Below are positions 7,637 through 16,020 of a stretch of DNA of 64,000 nt, in pieces. The notes beneath the pieces were generated by a model. That model had not been told where the DNA came from and did not search any database. It saw only the letters and a list, made by a program, of their open reading frames with translations. Source of the stretch: Granulosicoccus sp047634635 (lineage in GTDB: Bacteria > Pseudomonadota > Gammaproteobacteria > Granulosicoccales > Granulosicoccaceae). Every line of letters begins with the position of its first letter. Position 1 is the first letter of the stretch. The translations under genes were made by a program, and so were the position numbers. The stretch lies in NCBI GenBank assembly GCA_047634635.1, contig JBLIIE010000002.1:24149-88148 (forward strand), in the 5' to 3' direction.

Positions 7637-10297
7637 ATGCCAAATTCCAAACCTGTACTAGGAGCTGAGCAACGCCGTCTGAATGCTCATTCACGTCGTG
7701 ATGCGAACTGGAAACACTGGGGTCCCTATCTGGCTGAAAGAGCCTGGGGTACCGTGCGTGAAGATTACAGCAGAGATGGCGAGGCGTGGGACTACTTTAC
7801 TCATGAACAAGCTAGAAGCCGGGTGTACCGATGGAACGAAGACGGATTAGCTGGATTTTCAGATAGAAACCAATTCCTGTGTATCGGACTTGCCCTGTGG
7901 AACGGTGAGGATCCATTTTTGAAAGAACGGCTTTTCGGGCTTTCCGGGCCAGAAGGCAATCACGGCGAAGATGTTAAAGAGCTCTATTGGTATCTAGACA
8001 GCACTCCGACCCACAGTTATGCACAAATGCGCTATCGATATCCTCATCAGGCCTATCCTTATAAAGCGTTAGTAGAAGAGAACGCTGCACGAGGCTATGC
8101 AGATCGCGAATATGAAATCAGCGACACAGGCGTCTTTGACGAGCAGCGTTTCTTCGATGTCACGGTCACTTATGCAAAAGCTTCCGAAGATGATCTACTG
8201 ATGCGAATCGATGTACATAATCGTTCGGAGCATTCATCCAAACTGTCTGTACTTCCGCAGCTCTGGTTCAGAAACACCTGGAGCTGGGGTTATGAATCTG
8301 GCCCACAAGGAGAGACAGCAACAGCTCCAAATTTCCAGGTAGATTCGAATACTTGCATCGCAGCAGAACATGAGCAGCTAGGGCAATATTATTATTACTG
8401 GCAAGGAAAGCCAGAGGTACTAATGACCAACAACGAATCCAACGACGAATTATTGTTTGGCACTGAAAACAAATCCGCATGGGTGAAGGATGCGTTTCAT
8501 CGCTATGTGGTTGATGGTGAGAAAAGTGCTGTAAACCCTGAACGTGTCGGAACCAAAACCGCCCTGCACTATTCCTTCCATCTAAAAGGCAACTCCTCCA
8601 AATGTATTCAGGTCCGGTTAAGCAAGGCCTCGATTAAAAAACCATTCGTCGGTTTCAAGCCGATAATGGATCGGCGTAAGGCAGAAGCTGACAAGTTCTA
8701 CAAACAATTACAATCAGCGTCACTCAATGACGAACTTCGTGCAATACAAAGGCAAGCATTAGCAGGAATGCTGTGGTCAAAACAACTCTATTATTACAAT
8801 GTCGAGCAGTGGCTGAAAGGTGATCCACAACAGACAACTCAACGCGATGACCCTCGAAATTCACATTGGCGGCACATGAACAATTTTGATGTCATGTCCA
8901 TGCCAGATAAATGGGAATACCCTTGGTATGCCGTTTGGGATACAGCCTTTCACTGCTTGCCACTAGCAACCGTAGATTCGGACTACGCGAAAAGGCAGCT
9001 GCTTCTGATTACCAGAGAGTGGTACATGCATCCAAATGGGCAATTACCGGCCTACGAGTGGTCATACGGAGATGTGAATCCTCCTGTGCACGCTTGGGCA
9101 ACGTGGAATGTCTACGCCATGGAAAAAAGCCGCTCTGGCAAGGGCGACACTACGTTTCTGGAAAGTGTATTTCATAAATTACTACTCAACTTTACTTGGT
9201 GGGTTAACCGAAAAGATACAAACGGCAATTCCATTTTTGAAGGAGGGTTTCTTGGCCTGGACAATATCAGCCTGTTTGATCGTTCAGAAGAGCCGCCCAC
9301 AGGTGGCATACTCCATCAATCGGATGGCACTGCCTGGATGGGATTTTTCTCAGCCTGCATGCTGCGCATTGCTCTGGAACTTGCGCGAAGCAATCCGTCC
9401 TATGAAAACATCGCAAGTAAATTCTTTGAACACTTCTTACAAATAGCCCATGCAATTAATGGTGATGATGTCAACACAGGTCTATGGGACGAGCAAGATG
9501 GCTTTTTCTACGATCGGCTTGACTTGCCTGACGGGCGCAGTTCACCCATTAGAGTTCGTTCTCTCGTAGGGCTCATGCCACTCATTACAGCAACTACCAT
9601 TGAAGATGCTGTCTATCAGGAATTTCCAGATTTCGCTCGACGCATGAGTTGGTCCATGCGTCGAACTCCTGATGTTGCTGATCGCATGGCGAGTATTCAG
9701 ACCAAAGGTGCAGACAACCGGCATTTGTTGTCCTTCATGAGAGAACCACGACTTAAATGTGTGCTTGCCTACCTACTCGACGAAGACGAATTTCTATCCC
9801 CCTACGGTATTCGGTCACTCTCCAAATACCATGAGCAAAACCCGTTTACCTATACCACCGATAGTGGGAAAACACTGAGTGTCGGCTATGAACCAGGTGA
9901 AGGCGAAACAGATATGTTTGGTGGCAATTCTAACTGGAGAGGGCCTATCTGGTTTCCCATAAATTATTTGCTGATCGAGTCTCTAAGGCGGTACCACAGC
10001 TACTATGGATCAGATTTCATTATCGAGTGTCCAACCGCCTCTGGACAATGGATGACACTCGAACAAGTGGCAGATGAACTAACTTCCCGCTTGGTAAGGC
10101 TGTTTGAATTAGACAATGAAAACCAGAGAGCTTGGTGTGGGAGCAATTCCGACCTATTGACGTCTAGCAAAGAAGGTATGCATCAATTTTTCGAGTATTT
10201 CAATGGAGATACAGGAGAAGGGCTAGGCGCGAGCCACCAAACAGGTTGGACAGGCCTCATGGCTTTGTTACTTCAGCCAGACTTACAGCACTTGTAA
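7637..10297 (+). CDS. MGH1-like/GH63-type glycoside hydrolase (probable glucosidase)
   Basis: An 886-residue protein of the (alpha/alpha)6-barrel glucosidase clan that contains GH63 and mannosylglycerate hydrolases. Recognisable blocks are RAWGTVREDYSRDGEAWDYF at the N-terminus, the barrel start YPWYAVWDTAFHCLPLA, the acidic segment YEWSYGDVNPPVHAWA and the late block FGGNSNWRGPIWFPINYLL. No signal peptide is apparent, so it is probably cytoplasmic. Related proteins act on short alpha-glucosides or glucosylglycerate-type solutes; the substrate here is unknown. The reading frame extends to 7601, but the ATG at 7637 gives the homologous-looking N-terminus MPNSKPVLGAEQRRLNAH and avoids overlap with the divergent glycosylase. 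Confidence 0.8.
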   Translation: MPNSKPVLGAEQRRLNAHSRRDANWKHWGPYLAERAWGTVREDYSRDGEAWDYFTHEQARSRVYRWNEDGLAGFSDRNQFLCIGLALWNGEDPFLKERLFGLSGPEGNHGEDVKELYWYLDSTPTHSYAQMRYRYPHQAYPYKALVEENAARGYADREYEISDTGVFDEQRFFDVTVTYAKASEDDLLMRIDVHNRSEHSSKLSVLPQLWFRNTWSWGYESGPQGETATAPNFQVDSNTCIAAEHEQLGQYYYYWQGKPEVLMTNNESNDELLFGTENKSAWVKDAFHRYVVDGEKSAVNPERVGTKTALHYSFHLKGNSSKCIQVRLSKASIKKPFVGFKPIMDRRKAEADKFYKQLQSASLNDELRAIQRQALAGMLWSKQLYYYNVEQWLKGDPQQTTQRDDPRNSHWRHMNNFDVMSMPDKWEYPWYAVWDTAFHCLPLATVDSDYAKRQLLLITREWYMHPNGQLPAYEWSYGDVNPPVHAWATWNVYAMEKSRSGKGDTTFLESVFHKLLLNFTWWVNRKDTNGNSIFEGGFLGLDNISLFDRSEEPPTGGILHQSDGTAWMGFFSACMLRIALELARSNPSYENIASKFFEHFLQIAHAINGDDVNTGLWDEQDGFFYDRLDLPDGRSSPIRVRSLVGLMPLITATTIEDAVYQEFPDFARRMSWSMRRTPDVADRMASIQTKGADNRHLLSFMREPRLKCVLAYLLDEDEFLSPYGIRSLSKYHEQNPFTYTTDSGKTLSVGYEPGEGETDMFGGNSNWRGPIWFPINYLLIESLRRYHSYYGSDFIIECPTASGQWMTLEQVADELTSRLVRLFELDNENQRAWCGSNSDLLTSSKEGMHQFFEYFNGDTGEGLGASHQTGWTGLMALLLQPDLQHL

Positions 10298-10310
10298 ACG
10301 TCTGAGCCGT

Positions 10311-10598
10311 ATGAGTCGACGCCTAAAATATGGAAACTGTGTTCTTTGCAAAAGAGATTCTCACTTAACGTTTCATCATCTAATTCCACGAAAGTTACAC
10401 AAACGGCGTCGTTTTGCGAAAAGCTACACCAAGGATCAATTAAACGAAGGCATTATGCTCTGCCCTCGCTGTCACAAGGGGCTTCATAAGCTTTACGATG
10501 AGATGGAATTGGGTAGCCGACTAAACTCAGTATCAGCGCTAAAAATAGATCCTTCCGTTGCAAAACACGTCGCATGGGTTGCCAAACAAAAAATATGA
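10311..10598 (+). CDS. Small HNH-type protein
   Basis: 95-residue protein with two CxxC pairs (CVLC near residue 10 and CPRC near residue 61) and the HH pair in LTFHHLIPRKLHKR, an arrangement typical of the HNH nuclease fold; the final histidine is in CHKGLHKLY. It is basic, consistent with nucleic-acid binding. It begins only 13 bp after the glucosidase stop and is likely co-transcribed with it. Stand-alone proteins of this size are common and mostly uncharacterised, so no target is proposed. Confidence 0.75.
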   Translation: MSRRLKYGNCVLCKRDSHLTFHHLIPRKLHKRRRFAKSYTKDQLNEGIMLCPRCHKGLHKLYDEMELGSRLNSVSALKIDPSVAKHVAWVAKQKI

Positions 10599-10641
10599 AA
10601 TCAGGTAACTACAAGCCTGGATTATTCAAGAAAAATCCGGT

Positions 10642-12519
10642 CTAGCCTTGTTCATCAACCAGAAACCCACCAGATTGTCTGGCCCATAACTGAGAATACA
10701 AACCCTGCCCAGCTGCTAGCTCGCTATGTGTTCCTTCTTCTATGACAGATCCTTGGTCCATCACAATCAGTCGATCCATGGCAGCAATGGTGGACAGGCG
10801 ATGTGCAATGGCAATAACAGTTTTCCCTTCCATTAATGCACTCAGGTTTTCCTGAATCGCTGCCTCCACTTCACTGTCCAGGGCTGAGGTGGCTTCATCA
10901 AGCACCAGTATGGGTGCATCTTTCAAAAACATTCGAGCAATGGCTAACCGTTGACGTTGTCCCCCAGATAGTTTGACCCCTCGCTCACCAACGCGGGCAT
11001 CGTAGCCTGATCGTCCAGAACTATCCGACAACGATTGAATGAACTCGTGTGCATTGGCACGCTTGGCAGCTGTTATGACTGTCTCCATCGTGGCACCTTT
11101 GCGTCCATAGGCGATATTTTCGTAGACAGTTCTATGCAGCAGAGAAGTATCCTGGGTAACGACGCCAATTTGCGCACGCAAGCTTTCCTGTTTGGCGTCT
11201 CTGATATTAATACCGTCAATCTTAATTTCGCCTTCTTCCACGTCATAAAGTCTTAGCAACAGATTGGTCAGCGTTGTTTTCCCAGCACCTGACCGTCCCA
11301 CTAATCCGATCTTTTCACCACCCTTGATATTCAGGTTTAAAGCTTCAATGGCTCCGGTGTCACGTCCGTAGTGAAAGCGGACTTTATTAAAATCAATAGC
11401 ACCTTTTGGCACAATGAGTTCAATCGCCTTGGGTTTATCGAGGACATCCTGACGAGTGGAAAGCATGGCCATACCATCATAAATAATGCCGATACTTTCA
11501 AAAAGACCGGAAAGCTCCCACATTATCCAGTGAGACATTCCATGCATTCGAAGCACTAGGCCGATACTGACGGCCAGCGCTCCAGCACTTGTGTGGCCTG
11601 CATCCCAAAGCCAGATTCCAATAGCTGCTACTGAAAACAACAGTAGCGCATTAATGATGTCTAGCGAGAAATTCAGTCCTGTTACCCACCGGAATTGCGG
11701 GTAAACCGTAGCCAAAAAACGGTGCATGCTACCGCGCGCATATTCGGCTTCATGGCCAGCATGAGCAAAAAGCTTGACCGTCATGATATTGGTATAACTG
11801 TCTACCACTCTGCCTGTCATCTCCGAACGGGCGTCAGCCTGCTGTCGAGAGATTTTTTTAAGCTTTGGCAGGAAATATCTGAGCATGCAGATGTACGCAA
11901 GCAGCCAGAGTGCAAACGGCAACATCATCCACGAACTAAAGGATGCGACCAAGAACATTGCACCAAAAAAGTAAACAGCAACGTAAACCATCACATCCAG
12001 AACTTTCAATACAGCGTCGCGTATGGCTAGCGATGTCTGCATAACTTTGGTGGCTACCCGACCTGCGAACTCATCCTGATAGAAGGAATAACTCTGACCA
12101 AGCATCCAGCAATGGGCTTTCCAGCGAATAGTCATGACAAAATTGCCAAAGATGGCTTGATGAAGTACCAGTGATTGAATCAATCCGACCAAAGGAAGCA
12201 GCACCAGCACCACAAGAGCCATCCAGATGAGTTGGCTTGACTCCCGCTCTAACAGAGAACCAGCTACCCCAGCGGGGCCCTGAGCGGGTGCCCGCTCTCC
12301 CAGCCAATCAATCAGATTCCCCAGGAAACTGAAAAGACTCACCTCCAGCAAAGAAATGATCCCGGACAGCACCGCCATAAGCAGCAGCCATGGCCATGAA
12401 TCCCGCACGAAATACCACAAAAACGCCATTAAACGCGATGGGGGGCGTTCTGGCAATTCATTTGGAAATGGCGTGATGCGACTCTCGAAATAATCGAGAA
12501 TCTGGTCGATGATTCGCAT
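10642..12519 (-). CDS. ABC exporter, fused permease and ATPase (MsbA/MDR type)
   Basis: 625-residue half-transporter: an N-terminal six-helix type IV exporter domain (residues ~40-350) followed by a nucleotide-binding domain with Walker A GLVGRSGAGKTTL, signature LSGGQRQRL, Walker B ILVLDEATSALD and the switch histidine in IAHRLST. It should work as a homodimer in the inner membrane. Length and layout match MsbA-like lipid or multidrug exporters; no neighbour reveals the substrate. It converges with the small HNH gene and is divergent from the GTPase pair. Confidence 0.9.
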   Translation of the reverse strand: MRIIDQILDYFESRITPFPNELPERPPSRLMAFLWYFVRDSWPWLLLMAVLSGIISLLEVSLFSFLGNLIDWLGERAPAQGPAGVAGSLLERESSQLIWMALVVLVLLPLVGLIQSLVLHQAIFGNFVMTIRWKAHCWMLGQSYSFYQDEFAGRVATKVMQTSLAIRDAVLKVLDVMVYVAVYFFGAMFLVASFSSWMMLPFALWLLAYICMLRYFLPKLKKISRQQADARSEMTGRVVDSYTNIMTVKLFAHAGHEAEYARGSMHRFLATVYPQFRWVTGLNFSLDIINALLLFSVAAIGIWLWDAGHTSAGALAVSIGLVLRMHGMSHWIMWELSGLFESIGIIYDGMAMLSTRQDVLDKPKAIELIVPKGAIDFNKVRFHYGRDTGAIEALNLNIKGGEKIGLVGRSGAGKTTLTNLLLRLYDVEEGEIKIDGINIRDAKQESLRAQIGVVTQDTSLLHRTVYENIAYGRKGATMETVITAAKRANAHEFIQSLSDSSGRSGYDARVGERGVKLSGGQRQRLAIARMFLKDAPILVLDEATSALDSEVEAAIQENLSALMEGKTVIAIAHRLSTIAAMDRLIVMDQGSVIEEGTHSELAAGQGLYSQLWARQSGGFLVDEQG

Positions 12520-12657
12520 TATTGTGTTACAAATTTCCCAGCAATTTGCTCAAAGCATTGATATTGTTCCGAAGGAACCAGAGTGTACCTAGGGTGTCTA
12601 CGTAATCCAGAGTGCTGAGATGTTTCAAGAGTCGATAGTATACGCAAGCTTGCAGCA

Positions 12658-13773
12658 ATGAACCTGCAACCTGGTTGGCGCCGCTGGTTACAGGAACTAG
12701 TAACACCTGCCAGCAGCCCTGCTTTGGAGGAGCTGCTTCGGCAACACCAAAATGCCTATCCAGTACTGTGGTTACTGGGCAAAGCTGGTGCCGGAAAATC
12801 ATCTATTGTTCAACGTTTGACGGGGGATAGCCGCGCAGCAATTGGCAACGGATTCGCTCCCTGTACAAAGACGGCCATGTACTACGACCACCCAGCAGAT
12901 GCACCGGTGATGCGCTTCCTGGACACCCGAGGACTCGGAGAGACGAATTATGACCCTGCAGATGACCTTGCAGAAGCCAGCAGCGGTAGTCATGCCCTTC
13001 TGGTCTTAACTCGCGTCGACGATACCTCACAAGCCGAACTGTTGAGTGCATTCAGATCAGAAAACACCAAACTCAGAAATCTGGCCCTACTGCACGTCCA
13101 TACAGCCTTGCACAGTGTTCCAGCCGTTGAGTTACCAAGAGCCATCGAATACAACAAAAAACTGATTGCCGATGCGCTGGAACGGACCCCAAAAAGTGTT
13201 CAAATTGACTTTACAGATCCAGACGACGGGTTTGAAGACTCTGACCGTGGATTAGCCGAACTTCGCACAGCCATTATCCAGTTAGTGCCAGAGTTAAATC
13301 GGGTGCTCACACCAATTGATGCCAAAGATCAGGAAGACACGCTGTTTCTGAGTCACAACCGTGAAATTCTGGGCTATGCCGCAGCGGCAGCCGCCGCCGA
13401 TATATTTCCAGCCATTGGACTATTTGCGGTACCAACCATTCAGGGAAAGCTGCTTCACACCTTGGCCGCCCGTTATGGCGTTACATGGGATAAGCGTATT
13501 GCGATGGAATTTATTGCAGCCATGGGCAGCAGTTTTCTCTATCGGTATGCCCTATCCCTCGGAGGGCGGCAACTGGCCAAGTTCATTCCCGTTTATGGTC
13601 AAACAGTGGGGGCAGCGGCGTCCTCTGCGTTAAGCTTCGCCAGTACTTACGCTATCGCCCGAGCAGCTTGCATGTACCTTTATCATCAAAAAACCCACAA
13701 ACCGGTGAGTTCAGAAGCCTTACAGGAAGCCTTTAAACGCGCGTTTAATGAACAGAAAAACCATGAACCTTAA
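12658..13773 (+). CDS. P-loop GTPase with C-terminal DUF697-like membrane region
   Basis: 371-residue protein. The GTPase domain has the Walker A motif GKAGAGKSSIV, a G3 motif DTRGL (residues ~96-100) and a plausible G4 motif LTRVDD. The C-terminal third (from about residue 235) is rich in alanine and glycine with hydrophobic stretches including FIPVYGQTVGAAASSALSFA, typical of the DUF697 region that anchors YcjF/YfjP-like GTPases to the membrane. It overlaps the next GTPase gene and the two are surely co-expressed. Function unknown; such pairs are often suggested to act in envelope stress or membrane remodelling. Confidence 0.75.
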   Translation: MNLQPGWRRWLQELVTPASSPALEELLRQHQNAYPVLWLLGKAGAGKSSIVQRLTGDSRAAIGNGFAPCTKTAMYYDHPADAPVMRFLDTRGLGETNYDPADDLAEASSGSHALLVLTRVDDTSQAELLSAFRSENTKLRNLALLHVHTALHSVPAVELPRAIEYNKKLIADALERTPKSVQIDFTDPDDGFEDSDRGLAELRTAIIQLVPELNRVLTPIDAKDQEDTLFLSHNREILGYAAAAAAADIFPAIGLFAVPTIQGKLLHTLAARYGVTWDKRIAMEFIAAMGSSFLYRYALSLGGRQLAKFIPVYGQTVGAAASSALSFASTYAIARAACMYLYHQKTHKPVSSEALQEAFKRAFNEQKNHEP

Positions 13774-15364
13774 ACCACTGTTTAAGTTTTCCACCCTAAG
13801 CGCCATGGCTTATCTGGTTCTGGTTTTTATTATTCCGGTCACAACGTTATCAGTCATTGGCCTTATTTACCTTGTAGAAAATAATTTGCTACTAACCATT
13901 TTGCTTGGCTGGTTAGTTGTAACCGCTGTGGGATATCTGGCCTTCGTGGTTTGGCCGTCAAGACAATATGTAAAGCTTGCAAGGAGCCACTCACAAGCGG
14001 AGGAGCAAGCAACAGATAACAATGTGTCCCTTCCTCACCAGTTGACGCCACAAGGTAATTGGACCACACAAGATATCGACATCTGGACGAAGCTTTGTCA
14101 AACCATCGAGAATCTCATTGATGAGAAGCCAGCTTGGAAATCACTGCCAGACTTATCTTTACTGTTGCTCTCAGATGTCTCTTCCCATTACAACAGCAAT
14201 GCATCAAGCACAGTTTCCAACGACCCAACGTTGAAATACCGCTTCACGGTACCAGAAGCGCTGCTAGTCTTATCGATAGGCGCACATCGCTACCGAGAAT
14301 TGGTATTGACGCATATACCGTTTTCAGAACGCATTACTGTGTCATCAATGCTGTCACTTTACGAACGCCAAACAGATATTCAAACCGGATATACCTGGTT
14401 AAATCGAGCTCGCCGTATATTGAGAGTAAGCAACCCACTCGCTGCTGCTGTCGGCGAACTGAGGGATCAATTCACCAATCGCGTATTCTCTCATTTAAGC
14501 GACAACGTTCAAAATGATCTTAAACGACTCCTTCTCCAGGAAGTTGTGCAGGTAGGTATCGATCTGTATAGCGGGAAACTTAAATCAACTCCAAGCGAAC
14601 TGATCGGATATCGAAGCGACACATTCAAGCAAGACAAGCAACGCACACCAGATGCAGTCGAACCGCTGCGAATCGTTCTATTGGGGCAATCAAACGCAGG
14701 AAAGTCCTCACTGATTAACGCTTTGGCCGAATCACTACAAGCCGAGGTAGACATCTTACCCACTACTTCTCATATTCAAACCCACGCACTCGATATAGAC
14801 CCATCTCTAAAGGTCCACCTGATTGATACGGTCGGGCTTGAACACATATCCCACCAGCAAAATAAGTTAGTGGAACTAGCTATTCAATCTGATCTTATTG
14901 TGTTTGTGGCGCGCTCTACACAACCAGCAAGAAGCGTGGACAATCGACTGTACCAAGCCGTGTCAAAAGCCTTCGATATGAAACCTGCACGACGACAACC
15001 TCCCATTCTATTAGTGCTAACGCATGTGGATCAGCTAAAGCCTCGCAACGAATGGTCTCCACCTTATGACTTGGGCAGTGAAAACCCTAAGGCCAAGACA
15101 ATGATTATGGCGTTGAAAAGTTGCATCGAACAGATAGGATTACCGGCAGAGACCCCAGCGGTGCCTGTCTGCTTGTCTGAAATGAAGGGGTTCTACAACG
15201 TAGATGCAGTCAGTACACAGCTCATGCTACTGCAGGACTCTGCAACACTTGCACAATGGAATCGACGCCGAGTGGAACGTGGAGAGCAAGGTGTGTCTTG
15301 GGACGAACGCTGGTCACAGATAAAAAGCTTAGGTCAAGTAATCGGTCGGGCCGCAATCAAATAA
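13748..15364 (+). CDS. Membrane-anchored GTPase (YfjP/Era-like G domain)
   Basis: 538-residue protein with two N-terminal transmembrane helices (residues ~18-70), a helical middle region, and a G domain from about residue 308: Walker A LGQSNAGKSSLINAL, G3 DTVG, G4 LTHVDQ. It overlaps the preceding GTPase gene by 26 bp, or 11 bp if the ATG at 13763 is used. The layout of a cytosolic G domain tethered by N-terminal helices next to a DUF697 GTPase suggests a hetero-oligomeric membrane GTPase system. A large palindrome begins 12 bp after the stop. Confidence 0.75.
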   Translation: MNRKTMNLKPLFKFSTLSAMAYLVLVFIIPVTTLSVIGLIYLVENNLLLTILLGWLVVTAVGYLAFVVWPSRQYVKLARSHSQAEEQATDNNVSLPHQLTPQGNWTTQDIDIWTKLCQTIENLIDEKPAWKSLPDLSLLLLSDVSSHYNSNASSTVSNDPTLKYRFTVPEALLVLSIGAHRYRELVLTHIPFSERITVSSMLSLYERQTDIQTGYTWLNRARRILRVSNPLAAAVGELRDQFTNRVFSHLSDNVQNDLKRLLLQEVVQVGIDLYSGKLKSTPSELIGYRSDTFKQDKQRTPDAVEPLRIVLLGQSNAGKSSLINALAESLQAEVDILPTTSHIQTHALDIDPSLKVHLIDTVGLEHISHQQNKLVELAIQSDLIVFVARSTQPARSVDNRLYQAVSKAFDMKPARRQPPILLVLTHVDQLKPRNEWSPPYDLGSENPKAKTMIMALKSCIEQIGLPAETPAVPVCLSEMKGFYNVDAVSTQLMLLQDSATLAQWNRRRVERGEQGVSWDERWSQIKSLGQVIGRAAIK

Positions 15365-15376
15365 AATATAAAAAGG

Positions 15377-15429
15377 GAGTAAAAGGGGACGGAGGGATTA
15401 AATATAAATCCCTCCGTCCCCTTTTACTC
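15377..15429. repeat. 23-bp perfect inverted repeat (REP/RAYT-like palindrome)
   Basis: Arms 15377-15399 and 15407-15429 are exact reverse complements, separated by the 7-base AT loop AAATATA. The core GGGGACGGAGGGATT is of the GGGGAC-type that I associate with palindromes mobilised by REP-associated (Y1/IS200-like) transposases in many proteobacteria. A partial third copy of the outer arm (TTTTACTC) follows directly at 15429-15437. It lies exactly between two convergent genes, where it can also serve as a bidirectional terminator. No transposase is nearby. Confidence 0.8.
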
Positions 15430-15444
15430 TTTTACTCCTGATTG

Positions 15445-15987
15445 CTAGTCACTCAATTTTTTCGCAGGCGGCAATGGAGATTGGGTGTCGTTGATATGGT
15501 TAGTGATATTGGTAAAGAATATCGTGCTCATGACCATCGTCAAATCGACAAGGTTTTCTGCGGTGAACCCTACTGCGTAAGCCTCTTCAAGCAGCTCGCT
15601 AGGCAGTATCCTCGGATGACGAAACAAATGTGCTGCGACTTTTAGTAAGCAATCCAGACGTGGCTCTCCAATTTGCTGTCCTTTCCTGATCGCTATTTGT
15701 GCCTCAGGGTTCAGTCCAGCCTGTTTTGCTTTGAAAGAATGGACAGACAAGCAGTAGTCACAGCCTGTTTGCTGACTCACCCACAACTTTAGCGCTTCCG
15801 CCTCCCGCAGCTCAAGTGAGCCTTCCCGAATGCTGGCTTCCATGTGCAAATAAGCTCTCAGAGCAGGCTCACTATTAGCAAACTGTAGATAAACATCCGC
15901 CAACTTGCTGTTCATTCGAACTGGGACCAGCGCATCCAGCGTTTCGGCTAAAAGATCTGCCTCTTTTCGAGTTGTTAATCGGGACAC
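15445..15987 (-). CDS. AhpD-like carboxymuconolactone decarboxylase family protein
   Basis: With the GTG start at 15987 the protein has 180 residues and begins SRLTTRKEADLL, which fits the usual N-terminus of the peroxidase-related CMD subfamily. The redox signature CDYCLSVH (C76, C79, H83) with an upstream glutamate is the AhpD-type active site, which reduces peroxides or relays electrons through the vicinal cysteines. The open frame continues upstream to 16050, but that would run into plsB on the other strand. Converges with the GTPase pair across the palindrome. Confidence 0.8.
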   Translation of the reverse strand: MSRLTTRKEADLLAETLDALVPVRMNSKLADVYLQFANSEPALRAYLHMEASIREGSLELREAEALKLWVSQQTGCDYCLSVHSFKAKQAGLNPEAQIAIRKGQQIGEPRLDCLLKVAAHLFRHPRILPSELLEEAYAVGFTAENLVDLTMVMSTIFFTNITNHINDTQSPLPPAKKLSD

Positions 15988-16020
15988 GGTATAATCACTG
16001 GATGTGGATTGGACTTTATT

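Noticed and set aside
15990..15995. TATAAT just upstream of plsB as a promoter
   Set aside because: No -35 element at 16-18 bp spacing, and the predicted start would leave almost no leader; it also lies inside the possible N-terminal coding region of the opposite gene.
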